A stretch of 35,342 bases of DNA from JALEGB01 sp038530925 (GTDB lineage: Bacteria; Pseudomonadota; Alphaproteobacteria; Rhodobacterales; Rhodobacteraceae): NCBI GenBank assembly GCA_038530925.1, contig JBCBCG010000010.1:1-35342 (forward strand), given 5' to 3'. Numbering within the stretch: the first letter of the stretch is position 1; every line of letters begins with the position of its first letter. The notes under the pieces were generated by a model. That model did not search any database. It was not told the origin of the DNA and was given only the letters and a program-made list of their open reading frames with translations. Shown here in pieces: positions 7,983 to 15,911 of the stretch. Position numbers and translations under genes: made by a program.

Positions 7983-8966
7983 ATGGGCATGTTGATCGAC
8001 GGCGTCTGGAGCGAACGCGGCTATGAAACCGAGAAGCATGGCGGCCGTTTCAAGCGCTGGGAGAGCCCGTTTCGCCATTGGGTCACGGCCGATGGCGCGC
8101 CGGGGCCGAGCGGCTCAGGCGGCTTCAAGGCCGAACCGGGGCGCTACCAACTCTATGTGAGCCATGCGTGCCCTTGGGCGCATCGCGCCATGATCATGCG
8201 CACCTTCAAAGGCTTGGAGGAGATGATCAGCGTCTCGGCGGTGCATTGGCTGATGCGCGAGGGCGGCTGGAGTTTCCAAGCGGGCGAAGGCGTGATCGCC
8301 GATCCGATCCATGGGGCGGCCTTCCTGCATGAGGTCTACACAGCCGCCAAGCCCGCTTTTTCCGGCCGCGTGACCGTGCCGGTGCTGTGGGACCGCGAGC
8401 GGGCGACGATCGTCTCGAACGAAAGCTCCGAGATCATCCGCATGTTCAACAGCGCCTTCGACGGCGTCGGCGCCAAACCGGGCGATTACTATCCCGAAGC
8501 GCTCCGCGCCGAAATCGACGCGGTTAACACCCGCGTCTACGACACGCTCAATAACGGCGTCTACAAATCCGGCTTCGCCACGACGCAAGAAGCCTATGAG
8601 GAAGCGGTAACGCCATTGTTCGAAACGCTGGATTGGCTCGAGACCAGACTCTCATCGGAGCGCTATTTGGTCGGCGGGCGGATCACCGAGGCCGACATCC
8701 GTCTCTTCACGACCCTAGTGCGCTTCGATCCGGTCTATGTCGGCCATTTCAAATGCAACCTCAAGCGCATCGAGGATTATCCGGCGCTTTCAGGCTATTT
8801 GCGCGATCTCTACCAAAAACCCGGTGTCGCCGAGACGGTGAACATGGCGCATATTAAGCGCCATTACTATGAAAGCCACGCCAACGTGAACCCAACCGGC
8901 GTCGTGCCGCTCGGGCCCGAGCAAGATCTGACAACGCCGCATGGGCGCGAGGGGTTGGGCGAATAA
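7983..8966 (+). CDS. yqjG: Glutathionyl-hydroquinone reductase (ECM4/YqjG-type glutathione S-transferase, Xi class)
   Basis: 327 residues, the family's normal length. These enzymes reduce glutathionyl-hydroquinones to hydroquinones using glutathione, in the cytoplasm, and differ from ordinary glutathione transferases by a catalytic cysteine. Here that is Cys63 in SHACPWAHR, within a thioredoxin-fold N-terminal half. The C-terminal all-helical half carries VGGRITEADIRLFTTLVRFD, typical of the family. Start ATG 7983 has AAGGAG seven bases upstream. The gene is divergent from parE and convergent with the unknown exported protein at 9079-10080. Nothing nearby indicates a specific substrate, so a general quinone detoxification role is the best inference. 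Confidence 0.9.
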   Translation: MGMLIDGVWSERGYETEKHGGRFKRWESPFRHWVTADGAPGPSGSGGFKAEPGRYQLYVSHACPWAHRAMIMRTFKGLEEMISVSAVHWLMREGGWSFQAGEGVIADPIHGAAFLHEVYTAAKPAFSGRVTVPVLWDRERATIVSNESSEIIRMFNSAFDGVGAKPGDYYPEALRAEIDAVNTRVYDTLNNGVYKSGFATTQEAYEEAVTPLFETLDWLETRLSSERYLVGGRITEADIRLFTTLVRFDPVYVGHFKCNLKRIEDYPALSGYLRDLYQKPGVAETVNMAHIKRHYYESHANVNPTGVVPLGPEQDLTTPHGREGLGE

Positions 8967-9028
8967 TCGCTTCCCCTCGCGACGCCGCATGAACCGCGGG
9001 ATGACAGGCGGGCGGTAAGAGATGCGCG

Positions 9029-9060
9029 ATGAGAGACGCGCCATGAGAGACGCGCCATGA
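9029..9060 (+). repeat. Short 14-bp tandem repeat between convergent genes
   Basis: The unit ATGAGAGACGCGCC occurs twice head to tail (9029-9042, 9043-9056) and a third copy begins (ATGA, 9057-9060). It lies in the 112-bp gap between the reductase gene and the convergent exported protein. No function is evident. Confidence 0.7.
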
Positions 9061-9078
9061 AACCCACCGTGACCGAGA

Positions 9079-10080
9079 TCAGCGCCGCCACTGATAATCG
9101 CGCGCTTCAAGCGCGGCCTTGAGAAGCTGATCCTCAAACCTCTTCAACTTAGGGTGCACGCATTTTACGCGCTTGATCACGAGGCTGAGATCTCGACTAA
9201 GGCGGTCGTGCTCTACGCCCATGCGACCAAACAGGGGACCAAACTCGCCCTCTCGCCACGCCGCGTACACATTGGCGAATTTCGGATGCAATACGGCGCG
9301 CGAGTCGACGTATTCAAGGCGATTTCCGTTGTAGCTTTGTTCAACGACACGCCTCTCCCAAACGACAGCGGCATCTTTTTCTTGGCGCAGCTTGCGAGTT
9401 TCGCTGGGCCGCAAACCACTGGGCGTCTGGCGGAAGCACGTGAACTCATATGAATGAACATATTGCGCCCAGACGCCGATCAGGCCATCCGCGCCGACAA
9501 GCCCGCCCGCGCTGCCCGTCTCCCAAATGCGGGTCATTACGGCGGAGGATGCAAGTCTTGCAATCAACGCTTCGAAATCGACCTCCTCAAAAGCGTTCTC
9601 TCGAAGCGCGGCGAATGTCCGATCGCTGACGATCGCGGGATCATTTGAATTGCCGGTCCAGCGCGCGACGTCGACGCGGTGCTCGGCCAAAACCAAATCA
9701 CTCGTGCGGGTCGTGAACTCAATCCTGCGAACTGCGCCGCCGCCGCACGCCTCGGCAAGGGCCTCTTCACCGCCCCAGCCCTCTCCCTTGATGAAATCAT
9801 TGACGATGACGCCAACGCCCCAAATGAACTTACTGTAATTGATTCCGCGCCCTTGTTCCTGCGCAAAGTTCGGCGGCACGACGATTGTGACCGACGCCGT
9901 CTCGCAAGATCGCTCGGTTACACGTTGATTAAAGTCCGTGTAAACCTCAACATCTTTTCCAAAAGCCGAGCGGGGCATCGGCGCGTAATCATCAGGGATG
10001 CTGTAACCGAGGCGCGATTGCGACTGTGCGGCGGAAACGGAGAGCGCAAGAAAGATGGCGACTAATCCAAAATACTTCAT
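9079..10080 (-). CDS. Exported protein of unknown function with four mature cysteines
   Basis: 333 residues from ATG 10080; I do not recognise the family. I prefer this start to one 24 bases upstream because AGAGGAAA sits just ahead of it. The N-terminus (MKYFGLVAIFLALSVSAAQSQS) is a standard Sec signal peptide with likely cleavage near residues 19-21. The mature part contains four cysteines (in SCETAS, AEACGGG, FTCFRQ, VKCVHP), which could form two disulfides in the periplasm. No enzyme motif is recognisable. The composition is mixed alpha/beta with many aromatic residues (WGVGVIVNDF, ARDYQW). It follows the PDZ-like exported protein on the same strand after about 117 bp, with a strong hairpin in between, so the two are probably separate transcripts. 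Confidence 0.65.
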   Translation of the reverse strand: MKYFGLVAIFLALSVSAAQSQSRLGYSIPDDYAPMPRSAFGKDVEVYTDFNQRVTERSCETASVTIVVPPNFAQEQGRGINYSKFIWGVGVIVNDFIKGEGWGGEEALAEACGGGAVRRIEFTTRTSDLVLAEHRVDVARWTGNSNDPAIVSDRTFAALRENAFEEVDFEALIARLASSAVMTRIWETGSAGGLVGADGLIGVWAQYVHSYEFTCFRQTPSGLRPSETRKLRQEKDAAVVWERRVVEQSYNGNRLEYVDSRAVLHPKFANVYAAWREGEFGPLFGRMGVEHDRLSRDLSLVIKRVKCVHPKLKRFEDQLLKAALEARDYQWRR

Positions 10081-10144
10081 CTTTTTCCTCTTTCGACAAC
10101 TCATCTCGACCCGCCAGATGCAGACAAAGCCGATGACGAAAGGA

Positions 10145-10165
10145 CGCCGGCGCCGGGCGCCGGCG
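10145..10165 (-). terminator. Candidate terminator hairpin after the PDZ-like gene
   Basis: A 21-base perfect inverted repeat (CGCCGGCGCC, one central base, GGCGCCGGCG) about 33 bp past the stop of the 10198-10989 gene. On the minus strand it is followed by TCCTTTCGTC, a weak pyrimidine tract. It could form a very stable GC stem; the poor T tract leaves intrinsic termination uncertain. Confidence 0.45.
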
Positions 10166-10197
10166 ATCAGTCTGCGGCTTCGCGGACGACGCCGCGC

Positions 10198-10989
10198 TCA
10201 CTCAGGAACAGTCAGGAAGGCGGGCGGGATCCGGATCACCACTCGCTGATCGCCGCGCATGAAATCCAGCGGACGCCCTTCGCCGCCCGAATCTTTGTTC
10301 CGCCAAAAATGATCTGAAATACCATCCAATAGTGCGGCCCCAACGTGAGACGTCAGGCCAAATCCGTCCGTGTACTTGTCTCCGACCCGCAAGCCAGCCA
10401 GCTCCGCTTCGGATCCTGGCACGACCTCATCGACCACATTTCGCCCGTTTAAAGAAAAACCAACATGATCGACCAGTCTTTGCTTCGGCAGCGCGACATA
10501 AGCACCTGCGGCGAGAGCATACTGGTTTGCGGCGTAAAGACCGTCCTCCGTCGCGGAAAGAGGCGCCACAGTGATAAGGAACGCCAATTTACCGGCGCTG
10601 CGCCCCAGTGAGCCAAGCTCCTGAACAAAGAGGTCAATCGCCTGCTCCGGCGAGAGCCCTTTCATAGACGACGCTTGCAGCTTCGGATAATGATCAAAGC
10701 GCATGAAAACATCGCCAGGCTTTAGCCCCGAGTCCTCTGCGATTGAACCAGGAGCGACATTTTGAACATAAAAGTATTTTGACTTTGCATTCGAAGGGTG
10801 CATCCCTTGCCAAGAAAACGTAACAATCGCTAATTTTAGTCCGTATTCTAAAAATAGCTGCTTATTCGAAGCCAATTGGTCAAACTGCTCGATCGCATTG
10901 GTCGTTGCGCGAACAGGAATTTGCGCCTGCGCCGCAGAGCCGCAAGCGATCGCGGCTACGACAAACAAGGACAGAAAAGCACGTCTCAT
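10198..10989 (-). CDS. Exported protein with two PDZ-like segments, function unknown
   Basis: 263 residues with a Sec signal peptide (hydrophobic residues about 5-19, likely cleavage after AQA near residue 23). Two segments have the PDZ signature: FYVQNVAPGSIAEDSGLKPG (about 73-92) and VVDEVVPGSEAELAGLRVG (about 185-203). Family knowledge: PDZ domains bind C-terminal peptides and often sit on periplasmic proteases, but here no catalytic triad (for example GNSGG) is present, so it looks like a stand-alone binding or adaptor protein in the periplasm. GAGGTGAA directly precedes ATG 10989. It neighbours another exported unknown downstream on the same strand. The AIACGS sequence is not a good lipobox, so lipidation is unlikely. 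Confidence 0.65.
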   Translation of the reverse strand: MRRAFLSLFVVAAIACGSAAQAQIPVRATTNAIEQFDQLASNKQLFLEYGLKLAIVTFSWQGMHPSNAKSKYFYVQNVAPGSIAEDSGLKPGDVFMRFDHYPKLQASSMKGLSPEQAIDLFVQELGSLGRSAGKLAFLITVAPLSATEDGLYAANQYALAAGAYVALPKQRLVDHVGFSLNGRNVVDEVVPGSEAELAGLRVGDKYTDGFGLTSHVGAALLDGISDHFWRNKDSGGEGRPLDFMRGDQRVVIRIPPAFLTVPE

Positions 10990-11100
10990 TTCACCTCAAC
11001 ACTTTGCGCATCGAACGAAAACAAAGGGCGACGCCCGGCGATGAGGGGTAGGGCGGCGAGTGGGCGCAGCCAACACCCAAAACTTCTCATGAAAGTCATA

Positions 11101-11127
11101 GGCGCGAGACGAGATCGTCGTCGCGCC
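11101..11127 (-). terminator. Candidate terminator hairpin after the EamA transporter gene
   Basis: GGCGCGAGACG pairs with CGTC(G)TCGCGCC, an 11-bp stem with one bulged G and a four-base loop, starting 19 bp past the transporter stop codon. On the minus strand the stem is followed by TATGACTTTCATG, only partly T-rich. Position and strength favour a 3' end of the folP-glmM-transporter transcript. Confidence 0.45.
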
Positions 11128-11145
11128 AAGTCGCGCGTGAACGCG

Positions 11146-12075
11146 TCAGTCCCGCTGCGCGCTCGGCCGCTGCGCGATCCAAAGGCCCGCCAGCACCAGC
11201 AGCAGCGCCGCCGCATGGAACCCCGCGAAGCGCTGGTCGAGGATGAGCACCGCGAGGATCGCGGCGAAGACCGGCACCAGGTTGATGTAGACGCCCGCGC
11301 GGCCCGGTCCGATCAGATCGACGCCGCGCAGGAAAAAGATCTGGCTGAGGAAAGAGGGAAACACCGCGATCCAAAGCGCGAGCGCCCAGCCGAACGGCGT
11401 CGGCGCCTGGAAATAACCAAGCGCGTATTCCGTCGCCGCCATCGGGATCGACACCAGCGCCGCCACAGGCGCCATTGCGGTGAAGAACAAAAGCCCAGGA
11501 ATCTGCGGCCGATCCTTCAGCGCCAAAGCGTAGCCCGCGTAACAAAGGCAAGCGCAAAACATCAGCGCATCGCCCGGGTTCAGCCCGATCTCCAGCAGCT
11601 TATGCGGCGCGCCCTGGCTCGCCACCACCACCACGCCGGCGATGGTGATCGCGACGCCGAGCGCCTGGAGCCGGCTGAGCGGCGCATTCTGCAAAAGATA
11701 GGCGCCCGCCAGCACCAGCACCGGCATCGAGCCCTGCATAATGCCGATATTGATCGCCGTTGTGCTGAGTGAAGCGGTGTAGAGAAACCCATTGAAAATC
11801 GCGAAGCCGAAACTCGCCATCAAGACGAGCGACAGAAGCTTCGGTTTCAGCACGGGCCAATACGCCAGCGTTTGTCGACCGAACAGCGCCCACAGCGCGG
11901 CGCTGACCAGGCTCCAACGCAGGAAGGTGAGAAACATGGGCGAGACCTCGCCCGCCGCGAGGTTTCCAGCGATGGCGTTCCCCGCCCAAAACAGCGCCGT
12001 CAACGTCAGCAGCATAGGCGGCGACTGATAGGCGGCGCTGAAAAGCGACTTCGCGGCCGAAGTCGTCACGCGCAC
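11146..12075 (-). CDS. EamA/DMT-superfamily drug/metabolite transporter
   Basis: 309 residues made of about ten hydrophobic helices arranged as two EamA halves. The first begins PMLLTLTALFWAGNAIAGN and the second near PGDALMFCACLCYAGYALAL. The family exports metabolites, amino acids or drugs across the inner membrane; the substrate cannot be read from sequence. The start is uncertain: GTG 12075 gives the full-length frame but has no clear ribosome site, and the first in-frame ATG (12015) would trim the N-terminus close to helix one. It lies 31 bp after glmM on the same strand, so read-through from glmM could provide translation and transcription. A stable hairpin follows its stop codon. Confidence 0.85.
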   Translation of the reverse strand: MRVTTSAAKSLFSAAYQSPPMLLTLTALFWAGNAIAGNLAAGEVSPMFLTFLRWSLVSAALWALFGRQTLAYWPVLKPKLLSLVLMASFGFAIFNGFLYTASLSTTAINIGIMQGSMPVLVLAGAYLLQNAPLSRLQALGVAITIAGVVVVASQGAPHKLLEIGLNPGDALMFCACLCYAGYALALKDRPQIPGLLFFTAMAPVAALVSIPMAATEYALGYFQAPTPFGWALALWIAVFPSFLSQIFFLRGVDLIGPGRAGVYINLVPVFAAILAVLILDQRFAGFHAAALLLVLAGLWIAQRPSAQRD

Positions 12076-12106
12076 CGCCGCGCGGTTTCAAGCGACGCCG
12101 TCTCCC

Positions 12107-13591
12107 TCACACCGACGCGTCGCTTTTCGCGCGGGTGCGCCGGCGGTCGCGCTCAACGCGCCGCTCAGCCTCTTCCGCTCGCGCCTCGATCGCCCCAATG
12201 GCCGCCGCCGCCTCAGGCGCGCCGGAAACTCCCGCCGAAGCCGTCTCAAGCGCCGCGCACACCTCATCGACGACCGTCGAGACAAGCTTGCGATCCTCGC
12301 CCTCGGCCATCACCCGGATCACCGGCTCGGTGCCCGATTTGCGGATCAACAGCCGCCCAGAGCCGCCGAGCTGCGCCTCCGCGGCGGCGATCGCCTCTTT
12401 CGCGATCGGCGTCTCCAGCGGCGCGTCGCCAGGCGCGTAGCGCACATTCTTCAAGAGCTGCGGCAGCGGCGTGAAGAGACGGCAAAGCTCGGAAGCGGGC
12501 TTCTCCTCCTCCGCCAACGCGGCGAGCACTTGCAGCGCGGCGATGGCGCCGTCGCCCGTGGTGGTGAAATCGCTCAGCACGATGTGGCCCGATTGCTCGC
12601 CGCCGACATTGCAGCCGCTGCGCCGCATCTCCTCGACCACATAACGGTCGCCCACCTTGGTGCGGACCATCCCGACGCCTTGCGCTTTGAGATACTGCTC
12701 GAGCCCGAGATTCGACATCACCGTCGCCACCAGCGCGCCGCCGGCGAGCCGCCCTGACGCCGCCCAGCGCGTCGCGATCAGCGCCATCAGCTGATCGCCG
12801 TCGATCAGCTGGCCTTTCTCGTCGATCACATGCACGCGGTCCGCATCGCCATCGAGCGCGATGCCGAGATCCGCGCCATGCTCGATCACCGCCATCTGAG
12901 CCTTCTTCGGCGCGGTCGAACCGCAACCATCATTGATGTTGACGCCATTGGGCTCGACGCCGATGCGCACAACCTCCGCGCCGAGCTCCCACAGCATGTC
13001 CGGCGCGGTGCGATAGGCGGCGCCATTGGCGCAATCCACCACCACTTTCAGCCCATCGAGGCTCAGCTGCTTGGGAAAGGTCGCCTTGGCGAATTCGATA
13101 TAGCGCGCCCGCCCATCCTCAAGCCGCTGGATCCGCCCGAGCCCTTGATCACCGGCGAGATGCGTGGAGAGGCCGTTGGCCATGGCCGCCTCAATCTCCG
13201 CTTCGACCTCATCGGAGAGCTTGAACCCGTCCGGCCCGAAGAACTTGATGCCGTTGTCATAATACGGGTTGTGCGAGGCGGAGATCATCACCCCGACATC
13301 GGCGCGCAGGCTTTTGGCGAGCATGCCCACCGCCGGCGTCGGCACCGGGCCGACAGTGTAGACGTTCATCCCCATCGAGACGAGGCCCGACATCAACGCC
13401 GCCTCGAACATATAGCCCGAGAGACGCGTGTCCTTGCCGATGACCACCCGGTGCGGCGGCTCGCCCCTGCGGAACACTTTGCCCGCCGCCATGCCGAGCT
13501 GCAAAGCCATCTCCGCCGTCATCGGCGGCTGGTTGGCCCGGCCGCGCACGCCGTCGGTCCCGAACAGCTTGCGTCCGCCATCCTTGCTCAT
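12107..13591 (-). CDS. glmM: Phosphoglucosamine mutase (GlmM)
   Basis: 494 residues from ATG 13591, preceded by GAGGGAG; an upstream in-frame start at 13687 would add a basic, unconserved leader and overlap folP. GlmM converts glucosamine-6-phosphate to glucosamine-1-phosphate for UDP-GlcNAc, needed for peptidoglycan and lipopolysaccharide. Motifs in order: KLFGTDGVRGRAN at the N-terminus, ISASHNPYYDNG with the phosphorylated serine (about residue 106), the Mg2+ loop LDGDADRVH, GGEQSGHI for sugar recognition, and RKSGTEPVIRVMAEG for phosphate binding. The usual length is about 445-450. Here an extra ~45-residue tail follows the last domain, first Ala-rich and then highly charged (EEAERRVERDRRRTRAK). 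It sits 50 bp after folP, a common alphaproteobacterial pairing. Confidence 0.95.
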   Translation of the reverse strand: MSKDGGRKLFGTDGVRGRANQPPMTAEMALQLGMAAGKVFRRGEPPHRVVIGKDTRLSGYMFEAALMSGLVSMGMNVYTVGPVPTPAVGMLAKSLRADVGVMISASHNPYYDNGIKFFGPDGFKLSDEVEAEIEAAMANGLSTHLAGDQGLGRIQRLEDGRARYIEFAKATFPKQLSLDGLKVVVDCANGAAYRTAPDMLWELGAEVVRIGVEPNGVNINDGCGSTAPKKAQMAVIEHGADLGIALDGDADRVHVIDEKGQLIDGDQLMALIATRWAASGRLAGGALVATVMSNLGLEQYLKAQGVGMVRTKVGDRYVVEEMRRSGCNVGGEQSGHIVLSDFTTTGDGAIAALQVLAALAEEEKPASELCRLFTPLPQLLKNVRYAPGDAPLETPIAKEAIAAAEAQLGGSGRLLIRKSGTEPVIRVMAEGEDRKLVSTVVDEVCAALETASAGVSGAPEAAAAIGAIEARAEEAERRVERDRRRTRAKSDASV

Positions 13592-13641
13592 CGGCCGTCT
13601 CCCTCTTTTCTTCTGCGCGGCTCCCTCGCGCGGCGCGCGGC

Positions 13642-14733
13642 TCACGCGGCCCCGAACTCCGCCGCGCCGCCGCCCAGCCCCATCCACACGGCGAGCGCTT
13701 CCGCCGTCTCGGCGACGTCATGCACGCGCAGGATCTGCGCCCCGCGCGCCGCCCCGAACAAAGCGGCGGCCACGGAGCCATGCTGGCGGCGATCCGCCGC
13801 CTCCACGCCCGAGAGCGCGCCAATCATCCGTTTGCGCGAAACGCCCAGCAAGATCGGCGCGCCGAGACTATGCAGCGCTCCCAACCCATCCATCAACATG
13901 ATGTTGTGTGCAAGCGTCTTCCCAAACCCTATCCCTGGATCAATCACGATCCGCTCCCGCGGCGCTCCGGCGGCCACAGCGCGCTCGAGCCTCTGCTGGA
14001 GGAACGCGGCGACGTCCAGCAACGCATCTTGATAGCGCGGATCGTCCTGCATCGTCCGCGGATCGCCTTGCGCGTGCATCAGACAGAGCGCGGCGTCGCT
14101 CTCTCGCATCAACGCCGCGGCGGCGGCGGGCGCGGCCGGATCATAGCTGAGCGCGGAGACGTCGTTAAAGAGGCGCGCGCCCGCGGCGAAGGCGGCCTCA
14201 GCGACGGCCGCTTTGCGCGTGTCGACCGAGAGGCGCGCCTCGGGCGCCGCGGCGCGCAGCCCCTCGATCACCGGCAAAACCCGGTCCCGCTCCTCCGCTT
14301 CGCTCACCGGCGCCGCACCGGGACGGGTGGATTCGCCACCAATATCAAGGATATCAGCACCCGCCTTCAGCATCGCCAGCCCGGCCTCGACGGCGCGCTC
14401 GGGCTCCAGATGGCGCCCGCCATCGGAGAAGCTGTCAGGCGTCGCGTTCAGCACGCCCATGATCCGCGGCCGGTCCAGGGAGAGCCCTAAAACCGCCGCG
14501 CGGGGCGCCGTCAGAGCGCCGAGCGCCGCGCGGGCCTCCGCTTCGGCCTCCGCCAGCGACATGACCCGCCTCTCGCCCTCGCCAAATTCGTTTCTCTCGA
14601 GCCGCAGCACCGCGTTGAACCACGCCCAGCCGCCGGTCAGACGCCGCGCGCCGGGCGCGCCGCGCTCACAGAGCAAAGGCTGCAAAAGCGGCTCGCGCAG
14701 GGCGGGAGGCGCTGAGAGATCGGGCGTCGCCAT
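13642..14733 (-). CDS. folP: Dihydropteroate synthase (FolP) with N-terminal extension
   Basis: 363 residues. FolP condenses para-aminobenzoate with the pterin diphosphate in folate synthesis and is the sulfonamide target. The TIM-barrel core runs from about residue 88: RIMGVLNATPDSFSDGG, then DIGGESTRPGA, SVDTRKAAVAEAAF, FNDVSAL, IDPGIGFGKTLAHN and LGVSRKRMIG. Catalytic and ligand residues in these loops are intact. The core is of ordinary size; the extra ~85 N-terminal residues (with RRLTGGWAWFNAVLRLER) are a leader seen in several alphaproteobacterial FolPs as far as I know. ATG 14733 is only 9 bp past the DUF1127 gene and has no strong ribosome site; GTG/ATG alternatives further in would cut into the leader only. 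It is followed by glmM. Confidence 0.93.
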   Translation of the reverse strand: MATPDLSAPPALREPLLQPLLCERGAPGARRLTGGWAWFNAVLRLERNEFGEGERRVMSLAEAEAEARAALGALTAPRAAVLGLSLDRPRIMGVLNATPDSFSDGGRHLEPERAVEAGLAMLKAGADILDIGGESTRPGAAPVSEAEERDRVLPVIEGLRAAAPEARLSVDTRKAAVAEAAFAAGARLFNDVSALSYDPAAPAAAAALMRESDAALCLMHAQGDPRTMQDDPRYQDALLDVAAFLQQRLERAVAAGAPRERIVIDPGIGFGKTLAHNIMLMDGLGALHSLGAPILLGVSRKRMIGALSGVEAADRRQHGSVAAALFGAARGAQILRVHDVAETAEALAVWMGLGGGAAEFGAA

Positions 14734-14742
14734 CGCAGCGGG

Positions 14743-15069
14743 TTAGCGCGGATCCTCGCGCCGGGAAAGCGGCGCGCCGCCAAGGAGGTCCGCCAGCAAG
14801 CGGTCCGTTGCGGCGGCGTCTCTCTCAGTCAGGGCTCCGCCCGCCGCGCCGCCCGGCGCATCCGGCCGATGCCCCGGCGTGTCTGAAAGACTGCGACGCG
14901 CCTCTACCTCCGCTTCCGCGCGCGAGACGCCGATATCCTCCAGCAGCCGCGGCTCAAGCGCCGCCAGCGCGCGCCGCTCCGCCTGAACCCGAAGCGCGAA
15001 CCGCGCCTCCGCCAGCCGCCGCGACACCCAATTCGTCGCCGCCGCCTCGCGTCGCTGCATCCAGCCCAT
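14743..15069 (-). CDS. DUF1127 domain protein with C-terminal extension
   Basis: 108 residues. The N-terminal part has the DUF1127 pattern: an arginine-rich helix then RRALAALEPRLLEDIGVSRAEAEVEARR (about residues 32-59, shown here in part: LEPRLLEDIGVSRAEAE). Small DUF1127 proteins are widespread in alphaproteobacteria, some binding RNA and affecting phosphate and carbon metabolism (Agrobacterium work), most uncharacterised. The extra ~45 residues at the C-terminus are alanine/aspartate-rich and not part of the usual domain. ATG 15069 has TAAGGAG seven to eight bases upstream. It is directly in front of folP (9-bp gap) and divergent from the ArsR-type gene, with 100 bp between them. Confidence 0.75.
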   Translation of the reverse strand: MGWMQRREAAATNWVSRRLAEARFALRVQAERRALAALEPRLLEDIGVSRAEAEVEARRSLSDTPGHRPDAPGGAAGGALTERDAAATDRLLADLLGGAPLSRREDPR

Positions 15070-15134
15070 GATCGATCTCCTTATTCGACATTGATTCTTC
15101 GTCCGCCATCGAACGGTAGCGGCGCCGCCGCGCC

Positions 15135-15163
15135 TTGCCGAGCGGAAACGCTTCGCTTAACGT
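15135..15163 (+). promoter_or_regulatory. Candidate promoter giving a leaderless ArsR-type transcript
   Basis: TTGCCG (15135-15140), a 17-base spacer, then TAACGT (15158-15163), ending six bases before ATG 15170. If used, the mRNA would start at or almost at the ATG, in line with the absence of any Shine-Dalgarno sequence there. The -10 box is a poor match. Confidence 0.3.
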
Positions 15164-15169
15164 CGAACT

Positions 15170-15904
15170 ATGGATGAGACGCAAAGCCCCCGAACGCCGC
15201 CGACGACCGAGCCCCATCTCGCGAAAGTCGCGAGCCTGATGGGCGATCCCGCGCGCGCCAACATGCTGAGCGCCCTGATGGACGGCCGCGCGCTCACCGC
15301 GGCCGAGCTCGCCGCCGCGGCCGGCGTCGCCGCCTCCACCGCCAGCGCCCATCTCGGCAAGCTCGCCGAAGGCGCGCTGATCGCGCAGGAGAAACAGGGG
15401 CGCCATCGCTATTACCGCCTGGCCGACGCCGATGTCGCCCGCGCGCTTGAAGCGCTCGACGTGCTCGCCGCGCGCGCCGCGCCGCGGCCGGTGCGCACCG
15501 GACCGAAGGATCGCGGCAAGCGCCAGCTCCGAAGCTGCTACGATCATCTCGCCGGCGCCGAGGCGGTGCGGCTGATCGATCATCTCATCACGATCGAAGC
15601 GCTCCGCGAAGAGGAGGAGGCGTTCTCGCTGACGCCGAAGGGCGAGGCGCTCTTCACCGATCTTGGCCTCGATTTGGCGGCGGAGCGCGGGCGCCGGCGC
15701 GCCTTCGCGCCGCGATGTCTCGATTGGAGCGAGCGCCGCGCCCATCTCGGCGGCGCGCTCGGCGCCGCGCTGATGACAAAGCTCGAGGCGATCGGCTGGG
15801 TCGAACGCGGGCCCGAGCCGCGCGCCGCCGCCTTCACACCGGCCGGCGCCGCTGGGCTTGAAGCCTGGTGCGGCTTCACCTGCGCGCCAAAGGCGGGCGC
15901 ATGA
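15170..15904 (+). CDS. ArsR-family winged-helix transcriptional regulator
   Basis: 244 residues. The N-terminal winged helix-turn-helix runs from about residue 15: VASLMGDPARANMLSALMDG, then LTAAELAAAAGVAASTASAHLGKL as the recognition region and GRHRYYRLAD as the wing. The C-terminal ~140 residues carry a conserved RSCYDHLAG motif and a GLDLA region found in this long ArsR subgroup, plus several cysteines (in SCYDH, APRCLDW, WCGFTCAP). These could bind metal or sense redox, but that is inference. No Shine-Dalgarno precedes ATG 15170, so the transcript may be leaderless. The phosphopantetheinyl transferase gene begins 8 bp after its stop and is likely co-transcribed. Autoregulation from the shared divergent region is plausible but unproven. 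Confidence 0.85.
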   Translation: MDETQSPRTPPTTEPHLAKVASLMGDPARANMLSALMDGRALTAAELAAAAGVAASTASAHLGKLAEGALIAQEKQGRHRYYRLADADVARALEALDVLAARAAPRPVRTGPKDRGKRQLRSCYDHLAGAEAVRLIDHLITIEALREEEEAFSLTPKGEALFTDLGLDLAAERGRRRAFAPRCLDWSERRAHLGGALGAALMTKLEAIGWVERGPEPRAAAFTPAGAAGLEAWCGFTCAPKAGA

Positions 15905-15911
15905 GACGCGC

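Noticed and set aside
13592..13687. 32-residue N-terminal extension of GlmM
   Set aside because: It is basic and unconserved, would overlap folP, and the inner ATG 13591 has a GAGGGAG site and the family's normal N-terminus.
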